A stretch of DNA of 21,993 bases from Spirogloea muscicola. Its lineage: Eukaryota; Streptophyta; Zygnematophyceae; Spirogloeales; Spirogloeaceae. The translations under genes and the position numbers were made by a program. The notes under the pieces are model-generated. The model was not told where the DNA came from, did not search any database, and saw only the letters and a program-made list of their open reading frames with translations. Positions within the stretch are counted from its first letter, which is position 1, and each line of letters begins with the position of its first letter. Shown one piece after another: positions 8,683 through 19,700 of the stretch. The stretch lies in assembly GCA_009602725.1 (NCBI GenBank), contig WELB01000057.1, positions 425,848 to 447,840 on the forward strand, written 5' to 3'.

Positions 8683-10852
8683 GCTGGCGTNGGCGGCGGC
8701 GACTGCGGCGCCGGCGGCAAGCGGCGGGCGGCCGCGGCCTCCCTGTGGAGCACGCCGCCGTGTACCAGTAGCAAAAGAGCGGCCTTGGCCCTGGGGCTGA
8801 GCTCGTCCACCTCGGCCTGCTCGCGGGTCTGGCTGCAAGTCGAGGCGCTGTGCAAGGAGACGGTGCGCTGTGAGGAGGAGCTCTCCACAGCCGACGACCA
8901 GGACGACGATGGCGGCGGCGGCGCCGCCGAGGACGACGCGTGCGGCGGCGGGCGGGGGGGCCCATGCTGCGACCACGACGAGAGCAGCTGCATCGACCAG
9001 CTCTCCGGGAGCGCCGCCATGGCGTCCAAGTGCACCCCCGTCGCTGCGCCTGCTGGGGAGCCCTCTGGCGGAGCCCAGATCTCCGCCAGCTGCATCACGA
9101 GGGCGGCCACGGCTCCGCTGGAGGTCCGCATTCTCGTCCCTTGCTTCCATCTGTCGTCGCTAGTCGGGCCTGGCCTGCATCGGCTATCGTCTGACTCGAC
9201 GACCCCACCAACTCATGTGGTGGCCTCTGCTGTAATTTCTGACCCTTCATAACAAGCCCACATGCATGTCTGCTGTGCGCAGCGGGCGCAGACCGCGAGC
9301 CAGAGCTGCGAAGTGCAGAGCTTCGACCTCCTGAAGCACAGAGAGGAGAAGCGCGGCCTCTCTTGGCCTTACCTGGGGCATCAGGCCAATCTGACAGCAG
9401 GCCACCGCAAGGAGCTGGTCAATTGGCTCATCGAGGTGAGTCTGGCCCGACCCCGCCGATCCATTTCTCCTTCACGGAGCAGGACTGCGAGCCCCGGCAG
9501 ACAGGAACTCATGTGATCGGCAGGACATTCAGAAGCACCGCGCTGCTTGCTCACTACCAGCTCGTGTCCCAACAGTTTGCCGGGGAGTTCAAGTTGGAGT
9601 CGGACTCGCTCTTTCTGGGTGTCGCTCTCGTGGACCGGTACCTGCACCGCGGCCCGCAGCTGAGGCGCAGCACGCTGCAGCTGCTCGGAGTCGCGAGCAT
9701 GCTTGTCGCTGTGAAGTTCCAAGAGACGCAGCCCCCAAAGTAAGAACAGGGCCCGGCATTGTGGAATACGGCCGACTGGTGCCAAGCTGGCCACTCATCG
9801 GCCCTCAGTCACATGGTCTGACATGCTCCTTTGTATCTCGAATGCCTCATCCAGAATGCTCCGAGAATCGTGCGAGCTCGGGGATCACTCATTCTCCATC
9901 CAGCAGATCATCAGCATGGAGGCAGCTCTGCTGCAGGTCTTGCAGTTTGAGTTAGCGTTCCCGACATCCATCACATTTCTCTGGTACTTTTGGCAAACCG
10001 CCTCCTATGTTGCAGATAATGACATTGCTGGCAATCAGCCCTGCAGCAACATCAGCGAGTTTGTCTACAGAGGGCAGTTCAAGCATCACCATCAAAGAAA
10101 TGCTGCACCGCAGCAGTCCAGAGCTCAAGCTGACATTGCACATCTGTCTGGCTTCGAAATGCAGGCAGTACTCCGAAGATGCCAACCTCGAAGATGGGGT
10201 TCATCGCTTGGCGGAGTTTATTGCGCTCCTTTCTCTCCTCGAGTACGATGTGCTCCAGTATCACGCTTCCGTTGTGGCAGCATCTGCAATTTCCCTGGCC
10301 AGGATCATGACAGGCCGAGAGCCTTGGACGACTGGTCTTGAGGTCAGGCCCTGCCATGCTTTTCCTGGCGGCCTTGATGTGAAGGGGCTCTCGCACATGG
10401 AGCTGAGGCATCTGTTGCATGAATTTGTTGCAGAGATGCACAGCATATGCAGCCTTTGACTTGGAAGCTTGCGTGAAGGTGAGCTCCCGACACGACCTTT
10501 GAGGATCTTTGGGTGTACATTAGCTGCCTCTTTGGGTGTCCCTTAAACTGCCTGCTCATTGTATGGATGTCTTGCACATCGCAGCACAGAGTGACTGACG
10601 AATCAAGAAGTATATGCCCTGCACATTGCCATCAGCTGGGTCGTCGTGGCGCAGGCTAGACAATGGTCATGGTTGTGTTAGGCCATGCTCACGACTATGT
10701 ATCTTCTGTCAATGCAGCGACTGCATACAATGCTCGGTCACTGTGAAGGCGTCCCACCGGGAGAGCTCTCCACCATGAGCAAATGGGCCGGGCTCATCAG
10801 AAGCGAGGGAAATATTTCCTCACTGCCTTCACAAAAGGATGTGAATTACTAG
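8683..10852 (+). CDS. CYCA: A-type cyclin (5' end unresolved)
   Basis: A regulatory subunit that binds and activates cyclin-dependent kinases in S phase and G2/M. Proposed exons: from 8683 to 9123, then 9283-9435, 9576-9739, 9855-10008, 10169-10342, 10434-10478 and 10718-10852, about 418 codons in frame. The N-terminus has an RxxL destruction-box candidate (SKRAALALGLSS at about 8770-8805) and an acidic Asp/Gly stretch. The first cyclin fold reads HRKELVNWLIE/FAGEFKLESDSLFLGVALVD, then LQLLGVASMLVAVKFQE. The second reads RLAEFIALLSLLEYDVLQY, VVAASAISLARI, PWTTGLE/RCTAYAAFDLEACVK/RLHTML. The C-terminal fold matches plant A-type cyclins best. No start codon is visible before the single N at 8691. 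Donors at 9124 (GTCCGC) and 10009 (GTTGCA) are weak and were chosen for alignment. Identity is strong, some junctions less so. Confidence 0.9.
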
Positions 10853-11311
10853 GGTGGTGCGCAAGCAGGGGAGAGATATTTCAGGTTGCTGCCTGAGTAG
10901 GTTACTAGTGGCTAATGCCAAGGTGCGCTGTGGTGTTGTGTTAGCTGGAGTAAATAGTAGAGTTCCCTGTTCTGTTGTAAGTTGTCTTTCTCAAGAGTGG
11001 CGGAGTGAAGTCAGTGAGAGGTGAGCTCCAAGCTGGTGCTGCTTGTCACTAGATGCCGTATGGCGCTTTTCCTTATTCTCTTAGCAACACTGGATGCCTC
11101 ACTTTATTGAGGCCAAGGAGCCAAGCACTCGGCTCCAGAATGTGGGAGTTAGTCACTCCAATTCACACGGAATTCACTAAAAAGATTCGTTAATTTGGCC
11201 AGACATCACTCCATACGGTGCTTCATACGCCGACCCATGAACAAGGACAATTCACTAAGAAGGCCCAAAAGCCAAATCACACGAGATTGTCTACACTGTG
11301 ACGCATCATGG
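10853..11311. other. Convergent intergenic region between the cyclin and DET1 3' ends
   Basis: 459 bases holding the two 3' UTRs. A TGTAA serves the cyclin side; I found no TTACA (the same signal on the minus strand) on the DET1 side. AATTCACTAA occurs twice, at about 11170 and 11250. Otherwise I see nothing. Confidence 0.6.
10976..10980 (+). promoter_or_regulatory. TGTAA polyadenylation signal for the cyclin gene
   Basis: TGTAA, the usual green-algal signal, occurs 124 bases after the proposed cyclin stop. Its position supports 10850-10852 as the true stop. A five-base match alone is weak. Confidence 0.45.
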
Positions 11312-14300
11312 TCAGAAGCGAAAGTGGAAATTTACAACCAAAGGTTGCATGAAGCACTGCTGCACTGAAATGGCAAAAGGTAGGGTTGGATGGAAGAAGT
11401 AAGCAGCAACACGCTTCATTCGCGCATCTTGAACTCCACCCTCCAAGCCTGTGGTGCAGAAGTGGCAATAATTAAGAATCTGAAGGAGCCACATGGACAT
11501 GATGCAAAAGAATGTGTGATACTGGCTGTCAGAATGCTCTTGCCAGCTACACAGCACCTTGTCAAACAAACACCACAACAGTCCCTTGGCCTGGATCTAC
11601 CTGGCTGAATCTTGAAAAGCAACACATTTGGCCGCCTTCGAGAGATGAACTTTATTGGATGCTCCATACATGGCCTGTGCTTGTCCATGGACGAGATGAG
11701 CTGCATACATACAAGGTGATGACCACCTCGTGCAAAGGCCCGAATCAGAACCAACTAGAGTAGGACCTACTAGCAAGTATTCAAGGCCATGCACTGAAGA
11801 CAGGCCTCCTTGCTGTGCTAACAGAGCTACGTCACCAACACAGAAAACAAGCAGCCCAGTGGGTACTTTATGACTTACCTTCTCGTCAAACTGGAACATT
11901 GATTGGTCAAAGTACGGAGAAGGACTGTGTGATTGGGCGCTGAATGGCAGGGACGCGAGTGTCCTTTTAACAATCTGCCATCAATAGCTCTCTGCTATGA
12001 GTAATGCAGACTCATTGCATCGAGCTCCTGCTTTGTAAAGCAGTCCTCCCTCAGCTTCAAATACGTAATAAGAATACAGGACTGGTACTGCAGCACTGAT
12101 TATATGTCATGATATCCCTAAAGTGGATCAATCAGGGAACTTAAGATGGACATATGCTTATGATCCTGCCCGCAGGATGTATACATTGCAATGGCACATG
12201 TTGGGTATTCCGGGTCACTGACTTGTGACAGGCTTCCACTCTTGTTGGTGAAGCTGGCAGCCCTCTGCTTGTGGAGGTGTTCCCGTGCGTATGGGTTGTT
12301 GGAATAAGAGGTAATGTAGGAGAGGACAAGGGGGTAGCTGGGGCTCGCCCTGAAGTGGTCGCAGAATCTCTCAAAGACTGTCAGCAATTCCTCAGACGAG
12401 TTCTGGAAGGCAGAGCAACATCAAAACCTGTCAGTATGCCCGCCACTAGCAAGGTGCTCCTCATCAAATACAATAGACGCTCATGACTGGGCTACGCATC
12501 TGATCAGAACAAGTGCACAGTGCACAGGGCCCACAGCTACACTAGCAGATACTCTGAAGGAACATGAGGCCGTAGATCATGGACCTGATAGAACCCGAGC
12601 ATCTGAGTGGTGTCCAGGTTGTAGACAGCAAAGAATGCATTCTGATGAGAGGTATTGGAGCTCCTCAGAACCTGCCAGGATGGCAAGCATTGCATCAGTG
12701 ATAACTACCACCTTAAAGTAAGCAGCTTGGAAAGTGTGACATATGTCCTTGGTCTTCGCCCAAAAGCAAGGAGCTGTGTAATTCTGGCACAAACATTAAG
12801 TGGATGTTCCTTCGGCTAATCTACTCCTCTGAGATTCAAGTACGGCATTGACGTAGACTGTAGGTACATCACCCAAAAACAGAGGCGAGATCTGCAAGGA
12901 GCTGAAGGTGGATATCTTACCACCCCGTCGGCACTGCCAAACTTTATGAGGAGGTGGTAGCGGTCCAGGAACTGCACCTATGGTGTGCAAACAAACACTC
13001 AATGGTAGGGGTTATCGCTTGATGGTAGGGGTTGGCAGCTTTAGCGACTCTTGCAGCGTCAGCGTTAAGTGTACTTTGAGCAACTCACAAAGGGCCTCAA
13101 CTGCAAGCGCACCTTCCACATAGCGAGGTCAGAGTAGTGCTGGAAGTGGTAGTAGAACCGCTTCAGCCGCTGACTTCGCTGCCGGACAAAGCGAGAGCCG
13201 CAAGAGCGTCAGCAGCCAGGCCGAAGAACAGCTGCGCAAGAGTCCATAACACGTCTGCATTGGACCCAACTCTCGGGGCGGCTCACCATGAGGGGGTCCG
13301 AGTCCTGCTCCCAGATGCCGCGGAAGATGTACGAGAGCAGCCGCTGCTTGATGCCTGTCACGAAGGTCTGACCATCCCTGCCGCCCGCACCGCGGCGGCT
13401 GGCACCGTCAGCAGTAGCAGCAGCATTGGCAGCGCCTCCACTGCCGTCCTCGTCCTGGCCGCCCCTCCCATCTGCACCTGCTCGCCTGCCGGCCGCCGCG
13501 CCCTCCAGACTCTGGATGTCGTTGAGCGAGGCGGTGCGCTGGTGCGGCGAAAGCCCGTTGGCTGTGGCAGCGCCCGGACCCAAGCGCGGACCCAAGTGCA
13601 GACCGCCGAAGCTGGACCCACCCTGGCGCGCGCGCACGGCGGGGAGCGGCAGTGCTGGGGACCCTGAAGTGCTGGCAGCGCCCCCACGGCCCTCGTTGGG
13701 CGCGGCCGTGCTGTTGGCCAGGGTTCCGCCCCAACCGCCCTCCGCAACGTCCGGCGCACGGCCTCCACTGTCTGATGGAGCAGGCCCGAAGCCAGGTCCG
13801 GCCGCCTGGTGGTGGTCGCGAGGCCTCAGAAGCGGCTGCTGCTGGCGTGCCGTGTCGCTGGCACGCGGTCTCGAAGCAGCCGTGGCTGCCACCACGGCTC
13901 GAGCACGGCCGCTGACCTCCTCCTCCTCGCTGGCCGAGCTCCTGTCAGCGCTGCCGCCGAACTGCTGCTGGTCGATGTCGCGCGAGTCCTCCTGCCGGCT
14001 GTTCACATACCGGTCGCTGCCCGCCCGCCGCCGCTGGCTCCCGCTGCCGCCGCTGCGCTCGCTGTCCCCGCTGCTCGCCGTGTACAGGCTCCGGCTGTCG
14101 GCTCCGCCGCCGCCGCTGCGGTCCCTGCCACTCAGGCTAGCTGCCCTATGCCCCGGCTGCCTGCGATGCGCCCTCGTCCCGCCGTCTCCATATGCCACCT
14201 CGTACGTGGCAAACGTGTGCCGCGGGCGCAAGGCCCTCGTCGGCCGCTGCTGCGCCAGGCTGCCTCTGGCGACGTCGCCATTCATCTGAGCACCATTTGG

Positions 14301-15881
14301 GTGATCTGCTCCGGCCGCAACAGAAGCCCGTTGCGGGTGCAACCAGAACGGCGGCGGGACAGCCGTGGAGGCGCCAACTGCGTTGTGGTGAGTCAAAGCA
14401 GCCTGGTGGTGGCGGTACAGGCTCTCCTTGACCAGCTTGCCACGGCCCCCGGGTGGCCAAAGCTTGGCAGCGGCCTGCTCTGCACCAAACCTCGCCTCCT
14501 TCTGCATGCACATCGCATGCAACCACCAACAAGATACCGCATGGGAGAAGTGACAACATAGGAAAGCACAGCCAGCAATACTCAACCACAGAAGTTGTAT
14601 CTCAGAAGCCCCTAGGACACTGGGATATTTGCAGAGATGCAGCGAGGCCCTGACAGTTGTGCGTCTTTGTGATTGCAACAAGGACAGTCTGCCGTGACAA
14701 GCACCTGAACTTCTGACATAAGGACAAGTTCGTCGTCCTCGTGGCAGTGAGTGCCGATCGTCCGCACGTCAACAAACAGGCCGCCAGGGTCGCGGACCTG
14801 GCACGCGCCGTGCAATTGACCACTCAGCATCGGCTTGGTAGACCCAAGGCAAGGCTTCAGTCAGCAACATCCGGCTGCTGCCAGGGCATGTGACTGGATG
14901 AGCGGAGGCGAGGTACGCCCGCCATGGTTGTTCCGCAACCTGGAGGATGTGGATCTGCTGGAAGCGGATGGAGAGGATTGCAAGGAGATCGTCATAGAGG
15001 AAGACGCCCGCGTTCTGCGCCAAGTGGATGTAGTCGCCTCGGAAGGTGCGACGGTCCATGATCTCGCCGTCGGCCAGCCTGAAGGAGGGAGGGAGGGAGG
15101 GAGAGGAGACCAGCGAAGAAGAGGCAGCACATCAGAAAGGCTGAGTAGCATTGCCTGGCACTCACCTGCCCTGATGAACAAGCGAAGGATTGCGGTGGCC
15201 GATGTCTGAGAGCAATTCACTCATCACATGCAGAGCAGGCACGTACCGGACGAGGAGGAAGGTGATGGAGTCCATGGCGGGCAGGCCCGGGAGCGCGCCG
15301 GGAGCAGGCGAGGGGTCGGGCTCCGGCGCCGTGGAGAGCGCGAGGATGCCAAAGTTGCCTGAGTCGGTGGTGAGGAGGAAGTCCTTGCACAGCAGCTCGC
15401 CGCTGTGCACCGACGCCATCGGGCGGCTGTACACCTGCACGAAGTAGCCCTCGAACGTGCGCGCCTCCGGCGGGAGGCCATCGCCGCCGCCGCCGCCGGC
15501 GCCGCTGAAGTGCTGCACAGGGTCGTCCCCCCGGTACCCGAAGCTGCACGCCACAGCATCGCCGCCCAACAAACCTCAGCCAGCTTCGCCACCAGAAAGA
15601 GGGCCCCGAAGGCCGAGGGCAGGTTCCAATCTGATCGTCGGCGGCCACAGTGAGGCGGCTGCGGCGGCGGACCTGAGGCCTTTGTAGCGGTACACGAGGA
15701 GGTCCTGCTGGGAGCGGGAGAAGGCGATGAGGTACTGCCCGTCCTGAGTGAACTTGCGCACCACGTGGTCCGGCGCCTCCACGTCGAAGGCCACGGCCAC
15801 CGGCGTCACGCACTCGTACATCTGCCGCGCACGGTGCACCTGGCGGGGCGCGCGCGCAGGGCCCATCGACGGCGGCGACAT
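11312..15881 (-). CDS. DET1: DET1 (DE-ETIOLATED 1) homologue, 12 exons, with a giant low-complexity insertion
   Basis: DET1 is a nuclear protein that joins COP10 and DDB1 (the CDD complex) on CUL4 ubiquitin ligases and represses light responses in plants. Exons in order: 15881-15673, 15543-15247, 15078-14940, 14797-14705, 14501-13287, 13178-13113, 12977-12921, 12671-12585, 12402-12223, 11974-11879, 11700-11601, 11448-11312. The total is 2676 bases, exactly 891 codons plus stop, and every junction is GT...AG in phase. Landmarks run from EAPDHVVRKFTQDGQYLIAF, AQNAGVFLYDDLLAILSIRF and VDVRTIGTHCHEDDEL to KQRLLSYIFRGIW, RFYYHF, VQFLDRYHLLIKFGSADG, FFAVYNLDTTQ, SHSPSPYFDQSMFQFDEK, HPIKFISRR and FFHPTLPFAISVQQ. 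Exon 5 alone has 405 codons; plant DET1 is about 540 in total. An in-frame TGA at 15902-15900 precedes the ATG, so any extra N-terminus would need another exon. Confidence 0.95.
13362..14501 (-). other. Low-complexity insertion inside DET1 (residues ~247-625)
   Basis: About 380 residues dominated by Ser, Gly, Arg and Ala lie between the conserved DDELVLMSEVQ and the KQRLLSYIFRGIW helix. Arabidopsis has only a few dozen poorly conserved residues here. The segment includes poly-Gln and Glu patches (DIDQQQ, SASEEEEVSG), many RS/SR pairs and Gly-rich stretches. It is predicted by eye to be disordered. An unrecognised intron inside it cannot be excluded, but the frame is open throughout. Confidence 0.75.
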
Positions 15882-16765
15882 CGTCAGGCGCCAGCCGGAT
15901 CACTGGCCATGGGGGCGCCGCCGGAGGTGGAAGAGCGCGGCTGCTGGTACCAGGTGCATGCAGAGGCTGCTCATGATCGCTACATGTCATCGTGGGGAGG
16001 GTGTGGACGGCGATCCGAGGCCCAAGGTGGCGCAGGAAAGCTGCCAGGATCCGCGGCGCGGCGCGGCGACGCCTCCCGGCCAGGGCGGCGGAGGCGACGG
16101 CGGCGGCGGCAGCGGCGGCGGCAGCGGCGGCGACGAGATGGGACGCCGCGGGAATTGCGGTCGGGAAGCGGCAGGAGCGGCGACCCCAGGTTTCCAAGTC
16201 CGGCCAAGTGGTCCTGCCAATCCGTCGGCTAACCCTCAAAGCTCGCGAAATGTGCCGTGGGGGATCAGAAGCCGTGAGCGACCCGTCGGGCTCGGGAGCT
16301 GCGGGAGCCTTCCCAGTAAGTCACCCACCCCTCCCCTCCCCCAGGTAAGGCGGGCGCCACTGATTGACGAGGCCTCTGCGAGTCCCGGCGGCCGGTGGGC
16401 ATTCAGCCGAGAGGGAGAGCTCGCCCCCAGAGCGCAGGGTGCCGCAGAGGAGGCGGGTCCCACCCCCCGGCGCTTGGCCGGAGTAAGCAGCCCGGGGCAT
16501 GTGGGGCTGCACCACGGCCCGTGTGACCGGCATCGCGGTGCGCTCCCGGCGGGGCCGTGACGTCCAGTCCTCAAAGGTGTGGCGGCCTCCGACGGGGGTG
16601 ATTAGATCGGCCGGGGTCCACGGGTGGACGCTTGGCCCCACGGCCGGGGGCTGGAGGCGCCCCACGTGGCAGCAGCGGCCAGTGAGGGGCCCGCTCCCGG
16701 CTTTTCCCCCACCGTCCGAACGGCCTTGTGCCTGATAAGAGCGACGGCCGAGCCACTAATAGAGG
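15882..16765. promoter_or_regulatory. Divergent promoter region between DET1 and ASHR1
   Basis: 884 GC-rich, CpG-rich bases separate the DET1 ATG (15881, minus) from the putative ASHR1 start area (16766, plus), so both promoters and 5' UTRs should lie here. A GGC/GAC-type trinucleotide tract fills about 16084-16134. A GATAAG lies near 16733. A CCAAT near 16778 lies within the proposed ASHR1 coding start. No TATA box is obvious. Long open frames here on both strands arise from the GC content. Confidence 0.65.
16084..16134. repeat. GGC-rich trinucleotide tract
   Basis: Imperfect (GGC)n with GAC, GAG and AGC interruptions, about 50 bases long, upstream of the DET1 start codon as DET1 is read. 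Such tracts are prone to length change and could lie in the DET1 5' UTR. Confidence 0.7.
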
Positions 16766-19700
16766 ATGAAAGTAAAACCAATGGAGGAGCCCCNAAGGGC
16801 CGCTGCCTCGTCGCCGCGCGCGCCTACGCGCCAGGTGTGCCCTCTCTCAGCGCCCGCCGCAGCCCGCCGCGCTCGCCCGCGAGCCGGCGAGCTCGCTCCG
16901 GATGGCGCCGGCAATATGGTGCTGCCCCGCCGTCGCCACTGCCGCTTGCCGTGACACCTGTGCGAGCCGCTACCGTTGTCTGCGCCTCGTCGACCCGTCT
17001 AGGTGAAGTGGTGCTGGAGCAGCAGCCGTACGTGGCCGTGCTGGACGCGGCGGCGCAGGCCCGGCGCTGTGACAGCTGCCTGGGCCCGGGCGGCCGCCGC
17101 CGCTGCTCCGCCTGCAAGCTCCCGCGCTACTGCGACGCCGCCTGCCAGGTGCGCGACGCCATCACCTGGCCAGCGGCGCCCAACTGACGTCTTGCTGGAG
17201 CCCGGACCCCACTTGAACCCTGACCCCTAGTCAGAATGTGAGTGTACTTTGCGGCTTTTGCATTATCGGAGCCTCAGGTCTACGGCTCCGCTTGATGTTT
17301 CCGGGCTCAGCACTGACTGCTCGATGGAGCAAAGTGCTACTACAAGCTCCAGAATGTGTCAGATTATGCCACCTCCTTCACGAGCTGGCAGAGCGAGCGT
17401 CCTTGCTTCTGGGCTGCTGCTTGGGTTCAGGGTTCAGGATTTAGGGTTTGAGTTTTAGGGGTAGGGTTAGCAGGGCTGACTTTGTCTGACTTGTCTTTGA
17501 TCTGCCAGCTTGGCATGCCCCTGGCAAGCTTGGCTGTATATACATTAGCGACGTGCAATCGCGGACACCCAGCAGCTCACGCTGGCTGGACATGCTGGCT
17601 GCACATGGAGTGCGTAAGACACCTGCTGTCAGTACTTGCCCAAGCTGTCGTGGGTGGTAGCAGTGGTGACCAGCAGCTATCCAAGTCTGGGTGGCAGGCC
17701 ACCATAACGTGATCAGCGACCTCAGCAGGATTTGAGGTCTTCAATTCGAGTGGCCAGGGCTTAAGACTGGGTTGAGATCTGGGCTCAGAGTTTTGGCTTT
17801 AGCGTCTAACCTGACTCAGAGATGGTCTTTATTATATTCATTCTTGAGTTTGTCAGTGTCATGGTACATCTCCTTCTATGAGGCACGTCTTGACACAATG
17901 ATGTCACTGCGAGTGTCGTTTGCAGAAGAAGGATTGGAAGAGCCACAAGGAGGAGTGTGGCATGCTCAAAGATCTTCTTGAGCAAAAGGGCAGGACACTC
18001 ACGCCAACCTTGCTTCTGATGCTGCGCTTGCTCCTCAAGCGTTCTCTCCAGGCACAAGGAGTAAGAGCCGTCATGTACCTTATGGTGACTGACAATCTTT
18101 GTTGAGTGCTACAATTGTATTTCTGAAACAGAAGTCAAAGTCCAGCAAATGGAATGAGGTTTGGCTTAGGCAGATACCAAAGGCGATAAGTATACAGCTA
18201 ATTACGTCGCGAGCAGTATTTAGAAGCTGCATCAGCTGCGATGTCCGGCCTTTGTCTGTGTGTTGCTTATGCAATGTGCTTTCAAGCAGCCTCTTGACAC
18301 AACTGGTCCTCATTGTATCAGATATTTTCAGAGATGTCAACGGACAACTTTGCTATCGTTGCAGCACTCCCATCCCGTATCTCTCTCCAGGACCGTAATT
18401 CGTTTATCTATCCCAGTTGGGGGACCTGCTGCAAGCTAAGCAGATACAGACTCAAAATATGGCGCAATCCACCACATTGCTTCAAGCATCCACTTCCTCT
18501 CAACTTGTGTACCCTGACAAATAATAGACATGACCGACATGGGAGAGGAGAGACTATTGGAGTTTGCCCAAATGGCGACCTTGGTGCGCTCGTTGGGCAT
18601 ACCGGAGGAGTTTGAGCCCCGAGAGATTGTTGACAATTTCTGCAGGGTGGGTTATGATGTCTTGCCTCTTCCTTGCAACTTGCGTCACTCTCTTGATGGT
18701 ACTTTGGACAATAACCACAGACCATGAGTAGGGGTCTGTTGTATGTTTGCTCGGCGGTAATGATGGACACAAAATCGTGGCGCTGTGCATGTTTGCTCTC
18801 TTGAAGCATGACTTCTGATACTGTTCCCTCATAATCACAGTTTGCTTGCAATGCTCACACTATCTGCGATGGCGAGCTCAAGCCGCTTGGCACTGGCCTC
18901 TACCCGGTTGTGTCCATCATGAATCACAGGTCAGTCTGGACGCACACTCGTCCAGAGGCTATGGTTGTTGTATGTAAGCCACTGTCACATATCGTGCTGA
19001 TTGTATATTGTAGAGAAGGCCGAGTTGCATAATGTACTCCTAGTTGTTCATCTTGTGGATGGAAGCTGCGCTCCAAATGCTGTCATCACTTTTCACGGGA
19101 AGAAGGCAGTTGTGAGGGCGGTCGAACCAATACCTGCCGACACCGAGGTGTGCTCTTCGTCCTTGATCAGATCATGACATCAATCTGGCTCTGCCTTTAT
19201 AATACCGCTGCTGCTTAGAGGTCAGACGGATCTGATGTCTATGCCATGTTGCGAGCTGCTAGGTGACGTTTAGCTATGTGGAGGTGGCTGCGAGCACGGA
19301 CTCGAGGAGGAAAAGCCTCCTCAGCGGTTATCACTTTGTCTGCCAGTGCTCTCGCTGCTCCAGGAAGGTAAACCTTGTCACGATTGTAAGATTGACCTCT
19401 CATTTGCAAGACACCATTAGGTTAGTGTTTCGTTTGAGTGGGTTCCTGAAATTAGACAGACCATGTTACTGCAGGGGACTCCTGTGGGAGATGAAGAGGA
19501 TGAGAGGCTGGAAGGCTTTCGGTGCAGTAAGGAGGACTGCAGTGGTACGCAAACTCCGGTGAGAGGTACTACTCATCATGTGTTGAGATGAGCACAGCAG
19601 GTGTCCGCTTTTTGTCTGACTGTCTGAAGAATCTCCAGAGAGAAGCTTTGAGCACAGCAGTTTGATGATCTGCTTGTCTGTACATGAGGTATGCAGAGCT

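Noticed and set aside
8449-9150. 233-codon minus-strand open frame opposite the cyclin N-terminus
   Set aside because: It is an Ala/Arg/Gly-rich antisense shadow running into an R2 repeat copy. It has no domain, and the plus-strand frame joins the cyclin exons in phase.
10009-10168. Cyclin exons 4 and 5 as one exon with a frameshift
   Set aside because: Both frames stay open across the interval, but neither resembles cyclin there. Removing 160 bases joins QTASY to YSEDANLEDG in phase at close to the A-type cyclin length, so an intron is simpler despite the weak donor.
13426-14561. Plus-strand open frames of 250-287 codons opposite DET1 exon 5
   Set aside because: Antisense shadows of the low-complexity DET1 exon, with no start context, domain or splice logic.
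15217-16239. 340-codon minus-strand open frame
   Set aside because: It overlaps DET1 exons 1 and 2 in another frame, is rich in Arg, Ala and Pro as expected for out-of-frame GC-rich DNA, and matches no family. The DET1 frame is clearly conserved.
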